Assembly: GCF_009709555.1 (NCBI RefSeq)
Contig: NZ_WJBG01000117.1
Span: forward strand, 62,001 to 126,000
Length of the DNA: 64,000 bases
From: Streptomyces blattellae
GTDB lineage: Bacteria > Actinomycetota > Actinomycetes > Streptomycetales > Streptomycetaceae
Direction: 5' to 3'
Made by a program: the position numbers and the translations under genes. Shown piece after piece: positions 54,086-62,483 of this stretch; the stretch's first letter is position 1, and every line of letters begins with the position of its first letter. The notes beneath the pieces are model-generated. The model did no database searches, was not told the origin of the DNA, and saw nothing but the letters and a program-made list of their open reading frames with translations.

Positions 54086-54900
54086 GCGGAAACATCCAGC
54101 TGTTGACGGACACCCTGCACGCCGCCAAGGCCGAGGGCCGCTCCGCCCTCATCGCCTACCTCCCGGCCGGCTTCCCGACCGTCGACGGCGGCATCGAGGC
54201 GATCAAGGCCGTCTTCGACGGCGGCGCCGACGTCGTCGAGGTCGGGCTGCCGCACAGCGACCCGGTCCTCGACGGTCCGGTCATCCAGACCGCCGACGAC
54301 ATCGCGCTGCGCGGCGGCGTCAAGATCGCCGACGTGATGCGCACGGTGCGCGAGGCGTACGAGGCGACCGGCAAGCCGGTGCTCGTGATGACGTACTGGA
54401 ACCCGATCGACCGCTACGGCGTCGAGCGCTTCACCGCCGAGCTGGCCGAGGCGGGCGGGGCGGGCTGCATCCTGCCCGACCTGCCCGTTCAGGAGTCGGC
54501 GCTGTGGCGGGAGCACGCCGAGAAGCACGGTCTGGCGACGGTCTTCGTGGTGGCGCCCAGCAGCAAGGACGAGCGGCTCGGCCAGATCACCGCGGCGGGC
54601 AGCGGGTTTGTCTACGCCGCCTCGCTGATGGGCGTCACCGGCACCCGCGAGTCGGTGGGCGCGCAGGCGCAGGACCTGGTCGAGCGCACCCGGGCCACCG
54701 GCACCGACCTGCCCGTCTGTGTCGGCCTGGGCGTTTCCAACGCCGGGCAGGCCGCCGAGGTCGCCGGCTTCGCCGACGGCGTGATCGTCGGCTCGGCCTT
54801 CGTCAAGCGGATGCTGGACGCGCCTGACGACGCGGCCGGTGTCGAGGCCGTGCGCGCACTCGCTGGTGAGCTGGCGAAGGGCGTGCGCGGACAGGCGTAA
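54082..54900 (+). CDS. trpA: Tryptophan synthase alpha chain TrpA
   Basis: TIM-barrel lyase that releases indole from indole-3-glycerol phosphate and channels it to TrpB. The 272-aa protein has [12 protein letters not shown] near residue 23, [19 protein letters not shown] near 51 (catalytic Glu and Asp), [15 protein letters not shown] near 103, and SLMGVTGTR near 179 with the phosphate loop. The Streptomyces form reads LPHSDP where enteric enzymes read VPFSDP. GTG overlaps the trpB stop. A strong hairpin follows. Confidence 0.96.
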   Translation: MSGNIQLLTDTLHAAKAEGRSALIAYLPAGFPTVDGGIEAIKAVFDGGADVVEVGLPHSDPVLDGPVIQTADDIALRGGVKIADVMRTVREAYEATGKPVLVMTYWNPIDRYGVERFTAELAEAGGAGCILPDLPVQESALWREHAEKHGLATVFVVAPSSKDERLGQITAAGSGFVYAASLMGVTGTRESVGAQAQDLVERTRATGTDLPVCVGLGVSNAGQAAEVAGFADGVIVGSAFVKRMLDAPDDAAGVEAVRALAGELAKGVRGQA

Positions 54901-54945
54901 CCAGGCAGGATTTCATACGGATCCCTCGTAAGGGTGGACCTGAGG

Positions 54946-54972
54946 CCGGGGAGGCGCGCTGCGCCTCCCCGG
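54946..54972 (+). terminator. Terminator after trpA
   Basis: A perfect 12-bp stem CCGGGGAGGCGC/GCGCCTCCCCGG with a three-base loop, followed by TTCG, 45 bases past the trpA stop. Confidence 0.85.
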
Positions 54973-54986
54973 TTCGTTCTGCGGGT

Positions 54987-55760
54987 GTGAGCGAAAAGAA
55001 TCGTGACGGAAAGCGGACCGCCCGGGAGCGGCTGGCGGTCGAGCGGGAGAAGCAGAAGGCGGCCGACAAGCGGCGACGTGCGCTGATCGTAGGCGCGAGC
55101 GTCGTCTGCGTCCTGGGGCTCGCGGCGGTGATCGGCGTCGTCGCGGCGAACGCGGGCAAGGACGACAGCGAGAGCGCGGGCCCCCTCGTGGCGCCCTCGG
55201 GGGCGAACGGCGAGGACAATCTCGCCATCCCGGTCGGCCAGAACAGCGCCAAGTCGACGCTCACGGTGTGGGAGGACTTCCGCTGCCCGGCCTGCAAGTC
55301 CTTCGAGACGGTGTACCGCCCGACGATCCATGAACTGACCGACTCCGGGCAGCTCAGAGTCGAGTACCGCCTCGCGACGATCATCGACGGCAATATGCGC
55401 GGCACCGGCTCGCGCAACGCGGCGGGCGCCGCGGCCTGCGCCCAGGACGCCGGAAAGTTCCCCGCGTACCACGACGTGCTGTACGACAACCAGCCGCCGG
55501 AGACCGACGACGCCTACGGCGAGAACAGCAAGCTCATCGAGCTGGCCGCCAAGGTCGACGGCCTCGACACCCCCGCCTTCCGCAGCTGCGTGGAGAAGGG
55601 CACGTACAACAGCTGGGTCGAGAAGTCCGCGGCTGCCTTCCAGGACGGCGGCTTCAGCGGCACGCCGACCGTGCTGCTCGACGGGAAGAACATCCTCCAG
55701 GACCAGTCGATGACACCGGCGAAACTGAAGCAACTGGTGCAGGAGGCGAACAAGGCGTGA
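54987..55760 (+). CDS. Membrane-anchored DsbA-like thiol-disulfide protein
   Basis: A 257-aa protein of the same design as the gene at 24645-25454: a charged N-terminus rich in R/K/E (residues 1-33), one membrane helix (about 34-56), and a DsbA-type domain with WEDFRCPACKSFE near residue 97 (CPAC) and cis-proline loop GFSGTPTVLLDG near 226. A third cysteine lies in AACAQDAGKF and a fourth in FRSCVEK. Located between trpA and lgt, as in other Streptomyces. It probably handles disulfides of secreted proteins. GTG start. Confidence 0.86.
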   Translation: MSEKNRDGKRTARERLAVEREKQKAADKRRRALIVGASVVCVLGLAAVIGVVAANAGKDDSESAGPLVAPSGANGEDNLAIPVGQNSAKSTLTVWEDFRCPACKSFETVYRPTIHELTDSGQLRVEYRLATIIDGNMRGTGSRNAAGAAACAQDAGKFPAYHDVLYDNQPPETDDAYGENSKLIELAAKVDGLDTPAFRSCVEKGTYNSWVEKSAAAFQDGGFSGTPTVLLDGKNILQDQSMTPAKLKQLVQEANKA

Positions 55761-55841
55761 GTGCGGGCGCCCGCCCGTTACGCACCCGTTGCCGGGCTGC
55801 CTGCCGTAGGCGCGGCCCGGCAGGGTAGCGTCGACCTTGCC

Positions 55842-56849
55842 ATGGAACTTGCCTACATTCCCAGCCCGTCGCGCGGGGTGATCCACCTCGGCCCCATTCC
55901 GCTGCGCGGCTATGCGTTCTGCATCATCATCGGTGTCTTCGTCGCGGTCTGGCTCGGCGGCAGGCGCTGGGTCGCCCGGGGCGGGCGGGTCGGCACGGTG
56001 GCCGACATCGCTGTCTGGGCCGTGCCGTTCGGCCTCGTCGGCGGTCGGCTCTACCACGTGGTCACGGACTACGAGCTGTACTTCAGCGAGGGCCGCGACT
56101 GGGTGGACGCCTTCAAGATCTGGGAGGGCGGCCTCGGTATCTGGGGCGCGATCGCGCTCGGTGCGCTGGGTGCGTGGATCGGCTGCCGCCGCCGCGGCAT
56201 CCCGCTGCCCGCCTACGCAGACGCCATCGCCCCCGGTATCGCCTTGGCCCAGGCCATCGGGCGCTGGGGGAACTGGTTCAACCAGGAGCTGTACGGGCGG
56301 GAGACCGACCTCCCCTGGGCCCTGCACATCACGTCCTCCTCGGACGGCAGGATCCCCGGGTACTACCACCCGACGTTCCTGTACGAGTCGCTGTGGTGCA
56401 TCGGCGTCGCGGTCCTCGTCATCTGGGCCGACCGGCGCTTCAAGCTCGGGCACGGGCGGGCCTTCGCGCTGTATGTCGCCGCGTACTGCGTCGGCCGGTT
56501 CTGGATCGAGGACATGCGGGTCGACGAGGCCCACCACATCCTGGGCCTCCGCCTCAACAACTGGACCGCCCTGATCGTGTTCCTGCTCGCGGTGGCGTAC
56601 ATCGTGGTGTCGGCGAAGCGGCGCCCGGGGCGGGAGGAGATCGTCGAACCCGGGGCCTCCGAGGATTCCGACAGCGGCAGCGGCAGCGGTAGCGGTAGTG
56701 CGGCCGAGGCCGAGTCGGACGACTCGGATGCGAAGGACGACGCGAAGAGTAACGCGAAGGACGACGCAAAGGACGACGCAAAGGACGACGTGAAGGACGC
56801 CGCGAAGGACGGGACCGAGGCCGGGTCCGGGTCCGCGAAGAAGTCCTGA
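55842..56849 (+). CDS. lgt: Prolipoprotein diacylglyceryl transferase Lgt
   Basis: Membrane enzyme that transfers diacylglycerol to the lipobox cysteine, the step before LspA. The 335-aa protein has seven or so helices, GLVGGRLYHVVTD near residue 66, the Lgt signature GRWGNWFNQELYGRETDLPWALHI near 142, YHPTFLYESLW near 173 and GRFWIEDMRVDEAHHI near 218. From about residue 270 the C-terminus is a long hydrophilic tail of serine/glycine then KDDAK repeats (about 65 residues) not needed for the core enzyme; such tails are common in Streptomyces Lgt. A ribosome site is not obvious. Confidence 0.93.
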   Translation: MELAYIPSPSRGVIHLGPIPLRGYAFCIIIGVFVAVWLGGRRWVARGGRVGTVADIAVWAVPFGLVGGRLYHVVTDYELYFSEGRDWVDAFKIWEGGLGIWGAIALGALGAWIGCRRRGIPLPAYADAIAPGIALAQAIGRWGNWFNQELYGRETDLPWALHITSSSDGRIPGYYHPTFLYESLWCIGVAVLVIWADRRFKLGHGRAFALYVAAYCVGRFWIEDMRVDEAHHILGLRLNNWTALIVFLLAVAYIVVSAKRRPGREEIVEPGASEDSDSGSGSGSGSAAEAESDDSDAKDDAKSNAKDDAKDDAKDDVKDAAKDGTEAGSGSAKKS

Positions 56850-56869
56850 CGGTTTGGTTCTCCGTCGGT

Positions 56870-56899
56870 GAGGGCGCCCCCAGCGATGCGGGCGCCCTC
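56870..56899. terminator. Terminator between lgt and the converging CitE-like gene
   Basis: A perfect 10-bp stem GAGGGCGCCC/GGGCGCCCTC with a 10-base loop lies between the two converging stops, so it can serve both directions. Confidence 0.8.
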
Positions 56900-56908
56900 C
56901 TTGTGTGT

Positions 56909-57721
56909 TCAGCGTCGGCGCGCGAGAGCCAGCGTTCGCTGGGCTCCCGCCAGCACGGCCGCGTCGATGAAGATGCCGTTCGCGAGGGCCTGGGCGCCCG
57001 GGTCCGCGGTGGCCGCCTTGACGATCTTCTCCGCGTGTTCCAGTTCCTCCTCCGTGGGGAGGTAGGCGCGTTCGATGACGGGGAGCTGGCGGGGGTGGAT
57101 GGCGGCGCGGCCCAGGAAGCCGAGGCTGCGGCCGTGGGCGCAGGACGCGGTCAGGCCGGTCAGGTCGCGGGTGTCGGGGTGGACCGACTGGGCCGGCGGC
57201 GGGAGACCGGCCGCGCGGGCGGCGACGATCACGCGGGAGCGGGACCAGTCCAGGCCCGCGTCGTGCCGTACGCCCAGATCGGCCCGTAGGTCCGCCTCGC
57301 CCAGGGCGATGCCGTGGAGTGAGGGGTGGGCGGACGCGATCGTGTAGGCGTGTTCGACCGCGAGGGCGGTTTCCAGGAGGGCGTACAGGGGTGGGCCGGA
57401 GAGGCGTTCCGCGATGCGGACGACCTGCTCGGGGGTGGTCACCTTGGGGAGGCGCAGGCCCGACACGCCCGGGAGAGGTGCCAGTGTCGTGAGGTCGGCC
57501 GCCGCGAACGGGCTGTCCAGGGCGTTGACGCGGACGTGGACCGGGACCGGCTGGGGAGCGGAGAGGAGTTCGGCGGTCGCCGCGCGGGCGTACTCCTTGC
57601 GGTCCGGGGCGACCGCGTCCTCCAGGTCGATCACGACCACGTCGGCGCCCGAGGCGAGGGCCCTGGCGACGACGTGCGGGCGGTCGCCGGGGGCGTAGAG
57701 CCAGGTCAGGGGGAAGGTCAC
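56909..57721 (-). CDS. CitE/HpcH family (citrate-lyase-beta-like) acyl-CoA lyase
   Basis: A 270-aa TIM-barrel protein of the CitE/HpcH-HpaI aldolase family. It opens WLYAPGDRPHVVARALASGADVVVIDLEDAV, with the Arg and Glu/Asp used for metal and substrate, then VRVNALDSPFAAADL near residue 59, LLETALAVEHAY near 110 and GEADLRADLG near 130 with the metal-binding aspartate. Family members cleave or form C-C bonds of hydroxyacyl-CoAs such as malyl- or citramalyl-CoA. GTG overlaps the stop of the CoA-transferase gene. Last gene of the minus-strand operon. Confidence 0.85.
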   Translation of the reverse strand: MTFPLTWLYAPGDRPHVVARALASGADVVVIDLEDAVAPDRKEYARAATAELLSAPQPVPVHVRVNALDSPFAAADLTTLAPLPGVSGLRLPKVTTPEQVVRIAERLSGPPLYALLETALAVEHAYTIASAHPSLHGIALGEADLRADLGVRHDAGLDWSRSRVIVAARAAGLPPPAQSVHPDTRDLTGLTASCAHGRSLGFLGRAAIHPRQLPVIERAYLPTEEELEHAEKIVKAATADPGAQALANGIFIDAAVLAGAQRTLALARRR

Positions 57722-58974
57722 CGTACCGCGCCCTCCTTGCGCAGTGCCGCCAACTCGGCTGCTGTCAGGCCGAGTCCGGTGAGGACCGAGTCCGTGTCCG
57801 CGCCGTGCGGGCGGCCTGTCCAGCGGATCGCGCCGGGGGTGTCGGAGAGGCGGAAGAGGACGTTCTGCATGCGCAGCGGGCCCAGCTCCGGGTCGTCGAC
57901 GGTGGTGATCGTGGAGAGGGCCTGGTACTGCGGGTCGGTCATCACCTCCCGTACGTCCTGGATCGGGGCCACCGCCGCCTCCGCCTTCTCGAAGGCGGCC
58001 AGCACCTCGGTGCGGGGGCGTTCGGCGATCCAGGCGCCGACCGCCTCGTCGAGGACGTCGGTGTGGCGGGCCCGGTCGGCGCCCGTCGCGAACCAGGGTT
58101 CGTCGATCAGGTCCGGGCGGCCCACGAGACGCAGCACGCGTTCCGCGACCGACTGGGCCGAGGTCGAGACGGCGACCCAGGTGCCGTCCGCGGTGCGGTA
58201 GGTGTTGCGCGGGGCGTTGTTGGCGGACCGGTTTCCGGTGCGTTCCTGCACGTAGCCGAGTTGGTCGTACCAGGTCGGCTGCGGTCCGAGCACCGTCAGG
58301 ATCGGTTCGATGAGGGCCATGTCGACGACCTGGCCCGTGCCGGTGCGGTCGCGGGCGGCGAGTGCGGTCATCACGGCGTACGACGTCGCCAGACCCGCGA
58401 TCGAGTCGGCGAGGCCGAACGGCGGGAGCGTCGGGGGTGCGTCGGGCTCGCCGGTGATCGCGGCGAAGCCGCTCATCGCCTCGGCGAGGGTGCCGAAGCC
58501 GGGGCGGTGGGCGTAGGGGCCGAACTGGCCGAAGCCGGTGACGCGGGTGAGGACGAGGCGGGGGTTGGCGGCCGACAGCTCCGGCCAGCCGAGATCCCAT
58601 TTCTCCAGCGTGCCGGGGCGGAAGTTCTCGATGACGACATCGGCGGTGGCGGCGAGGCGCAGGAGGGTGGTGCGGCCGCCGGGCCTGGAGAGGTCCAGGG
58701 CGATCGTGTGCTTGTTGCGGCCGAGGAGTTTCCACCACAGGCCGATTCCGTCCTTCGCCGGGCCGTGGCCTCGGGCGGGGTCCGGTTTCGTCGGATGCTC
58801 GACCTTGATGACCTCGGCGCCGAAGTCGCCGAGGAGGGTCGCGGCGAGCGGGCCCGCGAAGAGGGTGGCCAGGTCGAGGACGCGGAGGCCGGTCAAAGGG
58901 GGTGCGGTGCGGGGTGCGGTACGGGATGAGGTACTGGGTGCGGTCGTGGACGGCACGGTGCGGGGTTCGGTCAT
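57718..58974 (-). CDS. Class III (CaiB/BaiF) CoA-transferase
   Basis: A 418-aa protein of the formyl-CoA transferase/CaiB family. Visible are LRVLDLATLFAGPLAATLLGDFGAEVIKVEHP near residue 30, NFRPGTLEKWDLGW near 116, TGFGQFGPYAHRPGFGTLAEAMSG near 147 and a C-terminal half typical of class III enzymes. The catalytic aspartate is expected near FGLADSIAGL (residue 187). Acyl donor and acceptor are unknown; with the CitE-like lyase it may activate and cleave a dicarboxylic or hydroxy acid. ATG overlaps the kinase stop. The first 25 residues are low-complexity Thr/Ser/Arg and may not be conserved. Confidence 0.87.
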   Translation of the reverse strand: MTEPRTVPSTTAPSTSSRTAPRTAPPLTGLRVLDLATLFAGPLAATLLGDFGAEVIKVEHPTKPDPARGHGPAKDGIGLWWKLLGRNKHTIALDLSRPGGRTTLLRLAATADVVIENFRPGTLEKWDLGWPELSAANPRLVLTRVTGFGQFGPYAHRPGFGTLAEAMSGFAAITGEPDAPPTLPPFGLADSIAGLATSYAVMTALAARDRTGTGQVVDMALIEPILTVLGPQPTWYDQLGYVQERTGNRSANNAPRNTYRTADGTWVAVSTSAQSVAERVLRLVGRPDLIDEPWFATGADRARHTDVLDEAVGAWIAERPRTEVLAAFEKAEAAVAPIQDVREVMTDPQYQALSTITTVDDPELGPLRMQNVLFRLSDTPGAIRWTGRPHGADTDSVLTGLGLTAAELAALRKEGAVR

Positions 58975-59900
58975 GACGTGAACTGCGCTTCGATCTCCTG
59001 GCGGGTCGGCATCGACGCCGACGCTCCCGCTCGTTGAACGGACAGTGCGGCCGCCGCGGCGGCCCACGCCAGGGCCTCCCGCATGGGGCGCGTCTCGGTG
59101 AGGGCCACCGCGAGGGCGCCGACGAAGGTGTCGCCCGCGCCGGTCGAGTCCACGGCGGTGACCTTCGGCGCCGGGACGGTGACCGGCTCCTGGCCGCGGG
59201 CCGCGTACAGGCAGCCGGCCGGACCCAGCGTGATGACCACTTCCGGCACCTGGTCGAGCAGGACGTATGCGGCGGCGCGGGGGTCGGGGACGCCGGTGAG
59301 CGTGGCCGCCTCGTGCTCGTTCGGGACCAACAGGTCGATGGCGGCGAGGAGTTCTGGGGGCAGGGGCCGGGCCGGGGCGGGTGTGAGGATCGTACGGACG
59401 CCGTGGGCCTGTGCCGTCCGGGCGCCGGCGAGGACCGCGGCGAGCGGGATCTCCAGTTGGAGGAGCAGGGCGTCGGCGGCGGCGATCAGGCCCTCGTCGC
59501 CGGGGGCGAGGTGGTCGACGGTGCCGTTCGCACCGGGAATCACGACGATCGCGTTGCTGCCCTCGTCGTCCACCACGATGTGGGCGGTGCGGGAGGGGCC
59601 CTCGGTGGTGTGCAGGTGGTCGGTGTCCACGCCGGAGTGCTCCAGTGTGGAGCGCAGCCGGCTGCCGAGGCCGTCGTTGCCGACCGCGCCGATCACCGAG
59701 ACGGTGGCGCCCGCGCGGGCAGGTGGGGGTCCCTCCGGTCGAGCGAAGCCGAGAGTGGGGGAGATCGCCTGGTTGGCGCCCTTGCCGCCGGGGATCGTGC
59801 GGAATGCGCGGCCGGTCACTGTTTCGCCGCGCTGTGGAGCCTTCTCGACGTAGGCCACCAGGTCCGTGTTCGTGCTGCCGAGTACGGCGATGTGGGTCAT
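58971..59900 (-). CDS. Ribokinase-like PfkB kinase with an in-frame repeat insertion
   Basis: A 309-aa PfkB family sugar kinase. It has GSTNTDLVAYVEKAPQRGETV at residue 8, the GGKGANQA loop near 39, NEHEAATLTG near 192 and the catalytic VDSTGAGDTFVGALAVAL near 249 with the anion hole. The order and motifs best match ribokinase. Between GANQAI and ARAGATVSVIGAVGND about 14 extra residues (SPTLGFARPEGPPP) come from the dispersed repeat at 59723-59763. Whether activity survives is unknown; the rest of the frame is intact. ATG overlaps the preceding gene stop by three bases. Confidence 0.88.
   Translation of the reverse strand: MTHIAVLGSTNTDLVAYVEKAPQRGETVTGRAFRTIPGGKGANQAISPTLGFARPEGPPPARAGATVSVIGAVGNDGLGSRLRSTLEHSGVDTDHLHTTEGPSRTAHIVVDDEGSNAIVVIPGANGTVDHLAPGDEGLIAAADALLLQLEIPLAAVLAGARTAQAHGVRTILTPAPARPLPPELLAAIDLLVPNEHEAATLTGVPDPRAAAYVLLDQVPEVVITLGPAGCLYAARGQEPVTVPAPKVTAVDSTGAGDTFVGALAVALTETRPMREALAWAAAAAALSVQRAGASASMPTRQEIEAQFTS
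59723..59763 (-). repeat. Dispersed repeat inserted in the ribokinase-like gene
   Basis: Minus strand CTCCCCCACTCTCGGCTTCG then CTCGACCGGAGGGACCCCCAC, 41 bases. Sequences of this type are widespread between genes in Streptomyces. Here it lies in frame inside a coding region. Confidence 0.8.
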
Positions 59901-61312
59901 GGGCGAGCAGCCTCCAGGTGGGTGAGGGCTTGGGTGAGATGGGCGAGGGTGTCGAAGCCGGTGCCGTTGAAGTCGCCGACGGACGTGGCCAGACGGTTTT
60001 TGAGGGGGGCCGTCCAGCGGTCGGGGAGTGCGGTGGGGGAGCCGGCGAGGAGGCCGGCGATGCTGCCGGTCGTCGCACCGTTGGAATCGGTGTCCCAGCC
60101 GCCGGAGACGGCACGGCAGACGGAGGTGGTGAAGTCGCCGTCCGCGTGGGTGAGGGCGGCGGTGATCAGGGCGGTGTTGGGGATGGCGTGGACCCAGTGG
60201 TGGGCGGCGTAGGTGGTGTGCAGCTCGTCCACGACGGTCTCGAAGTCGGTGTGGTCCTCGGCCAGTCGGACGGCGTGGTGGATGGCCTTTGTGAGGCGGG
60301 AGTCCGGGGGGATGACCGTCAGGCCCGCGCGTAGGCACGTGTGGATGTCCCGCGTGCCGGTGGCGGCCGTGGCGATGACGGCCGCCGTGAACATCGCCGC
60401 GTAGACGCCGTTCGCCGTGTGGGTGAGGGTGGCGTCACGGTGGGCCTGTTCCGCGGCGGCGGCCGGGTTGCCGGGGTTCGTCCAGCCGTGGACGTCGGCG
60501 CGGATCAGGGCGCCGATCCATTCGCGGAAGGGGTTGCGGTGGCGGGCCGTGTGTGGGGGGTCGATGCCGGTGAGGAGGTTGCGGTAGGCGACGCGTTCGG
60601 CGGTGAAGGTGCGGCCTGCGGGGAGTTCGTCGAGCCAGAGGGTGGCCACGTCTTCGGTGGTGAAGGTCTTGCCGTGGCGTTGGAGCAGGAGGAGGTTGAG
60701 GAGCGGGTAGTTGAGGTCGTCGTCCTCCGGCATGCCGTCGATGTTCTCGGCGAGGGAGGTTGCTGCGGATCGGCGGTTCCAGGGGTACTCGGCTGCGAGG
60801 TCCGGGGGGAGTCCCTTGGCGGTGAAGTATGTGCTGAGGGGCCAGTTGCCGGTGGCTTTCGCCAGTTGGCGGATGGCGTGGAGGGGGAGTTTCTCCACCG
60901 GCTTGCCCAGGAGGCACCCGGCGGCTCTGCCCAGCCAGGCCGCTTCCAGGCGCGACTGCGTGGTGGCTGGGCGGGGGTGGGTCGCGCGGCCCGGCGCTGA
61001 CGGGGTGCCGCCTGCGCCCACGTATGCCCGCAGCTCAGCAGCAGCGCTGAGCTTGATCTTCTGTAGGTCCGTCGGCTCTTGATCCGCCAAACTGCTCGGC
61101 AGGTCCGCCAGTTCGTCCAGCAAGTCCTCTGCCAGTTGTCTCAGGTACCGCGAGGGCCGATCCGGGGATGCTCCGGCCCGTAGTGGGGCCTCGTCTCCGC
61201 CCGCCGCTTGCCACCGCGCCGCGATCCTCGACGGCTCGCGGCCGTCCAGGGCCGCCTGACGCAGCTCATGGCCGAGCAGGTCCTCCGGCTGGACCCAGGT
61301 CAGTCGGAGCAT
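59897..61312 (-). CDS. ADP-ribosylglycohydrolase family protein (paralogue 1)
   Basis: A 471-aa member of the DraG/ARH fold. A helical N-terminal extension of about 120 residues precedes the domain start EAAWLGRAAGCLLGKPVEKL. The first metal segment reads MPEDDDLNYPLLNLLLLQRHG (near residue 197) where DraG has TDDTQ/TxL, and the C-terminal metal segment is VSGGWDTDSNGATTGSIAGLLAG near 415, which keeps the paired aspartates. The family removes ADP-ribose or related N-glycosides. The extension and altered first motif set it apart from paralogue 2. ATG start; overlaps paralogue 2 by 13 bases. Confidence 0.85.
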   Translation of the reverse strand: MLRLTWVQPEDLLGHELRQAALDGREPSRIAARWQAAGGDEAPLRAGASPDRPSRYLRQLAEDLLDELADLPSSLADQEPTDLQKIKLSAAAELRAYVGAGGTPSAPGRATHPRPATTQSRLEAAWLGRAAGCLLGKPVEKLPLHAIRQLAKATGNWPLSTYFTAKGLPPDLAAEYPWNRRSAATSLAENIDGMPEDDDLNYPLLNLLLLQRHGKTFTTEDVATLWLDELPAGRTFTAERVAYRNLLTGIDPPHTARHRNPFREWIGALIRADVHGWTNPGNPAAAAEQAHRDATLTHTANGVYAAMFTAAVIATAATGTRDIHTCLRAGLTVIPPDSRLTKAIHHAVRLAEDHTDFETVVDELHTTYAAHHWVHAIPNTALITAALTHADGDFTTSVCRAVSGGWDTDSNGATTGSIAGLLAGSPTALPDRWTAPLKNRLATSVGDFNGTGFDTLAHLTQALTHLEAARP

Positions 61313-62475
61313 GCCGGCACCCCCAACCCGGCCATCGCCTGCTCATGGGCCCGGTGTCGTCGGACGTCCCGTTCGAAGATCTCCCGGGTGACCTGGGCCA
61401 GCGTCGTCGCGGGTTCCCAGAGGTCCAGGCGGCTGGCTTCGGAGACGGTCTTGGACCAGTCCGCCGGGATCTCAGAACCCAGGGCGCCGGACAGCGCGCC
61501 CGCCATCGTGGCGATGGAGTCGCAGTCGCGGCCGTAGTTCACGGAGCCCAGGACAGCCGTGCGGTAGTCGCCGCCGGAGACCAGCAACATGCCCAGCGCG
61601 ATGGGGAGTTCCTCGATCGCGTGCAGACGGGACGGGCGGCGGGCGCCCAGGGAGGGCTGCCGGTAGTCGGGGCCCACCGTGTCGTACGGGGCGATCGCCT
61701 CCCGTAGCGGTGTCAGCGCCGACTCGAACTCCGAGTGAGCGGAGGCCACTTCGCAGACCTTCTCGATCGCCGCCCGCGTGCCGTCCTGCGCCAGGGACAG
61801 ACAGACCGTGACGACCGTGTCCGGTGTCGCGCCCGGTGTGCAGGCCGCGGCGACCGCTGCCGCGAAGACGCCCGCCGCCTCGCGGCCGTACGACGACTGG
61901 TGGGCGCCCGCGATGTCGAGGGCCTCGGTGTACGCGGCCGTCGGGTTGGCCGCGTTGACCAGGCCGACCGGGGCCGTGTACATCGCCGCTCCGCAGTTGA
62001 CGATGTTGCCGACGCCTGCCTCGCGGGGGTCGACATGGCCGTAGTGCAACCTCGCCACCAGCCATTTCTCCGCCAGGAAGATCCTGTGCAGCGGCAGCGC
62101 CTCCGACTGGAGCTCCGGGATCCAGCGCGGGTTCGTCATCAGGTCCGGCACCAGGTGCTCGGCGATCGCGTACGCGTCCAGGTGGTCGCGGACCTGGGCG
62201 TACACCCGTACCAGCGCGTGGGTCAGCAGGGTGTCGTCGGTGACGTGTCCGTCGCCCTTGTGGTACGGGGCGATGGGGCGGGCGGTGCGCCAGGCGTCGC
62301 CGTTCCAGGGGCCGACGATGCCGTGGACGCGTCCGCCGTGACGTTCGAGGATCTGGGCGGGGGAGTAGCCCTCGACGGGGCCGCCGAGTGCGTCGCCGAC
62401 GGCCGCTCCGACCAGGGCGCCGGTGATCCGCTCCGGCAGGGTGATCGCTGAGGTTTCTTCTCCTTTGGGCGTCAT
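61300..62475 (-). CDS. ADP-ribosylglycohydrolase family protein (paralogue 2)
   Basis: A 391-aa protein with the complete DraG pattern: ALVGAAVGDALGGPVEGY near residue 20, GHVTDDTLLTHALVRVY near 74 (first metal aspartates) and NYGRDCDSIATMAGALSGALG near 320 (GRDxDS second metal site). Long intervening segments include NIVNCGAAMYTAPVGLVNAANP near 165. This is the copy most likely to be a functional glycohydrolase. ATG at 62475 is supported by GGGGC; an upstream ATG at 62486 would add four residues. Substrate unknown. Confidence 0.88.
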   Translation of the reverse strand: MTPKGEETSAITLPERITGALVGAAVGDALGGPVEGYSPAQILERHGGRVHGIVGPWNGDAWRTARPIAPYHKGDGHVTDDTLLTHALVRVYAQVRDHLDAYAIAEHLVPDLMTNPRWIPELQSEALPLHRIFLAEKWLVARLHYGHVDPREAGVGNIVNCGAAMYTAPVGLVNAANPTAAYTEALDIAGAHQSSYGREAAGVFAAAVAAACTPGATPDTVVTVCLSLAQDGTRAAIEKVCEVASAHSEFESALTPLREAIAPYDTVGPDYRQPSLGARRPSRLHAIEELPIALGMLLVSGGDYRTAVLGSVNYGRDCDSIATMAGALSGALGSEIPADWSKTVSEASRLDLWEPATTLAQVTREIFERDVRRHRAHEQAMAGLGVPACSD

Positions 62476-62483
62476 GCCCCGAA

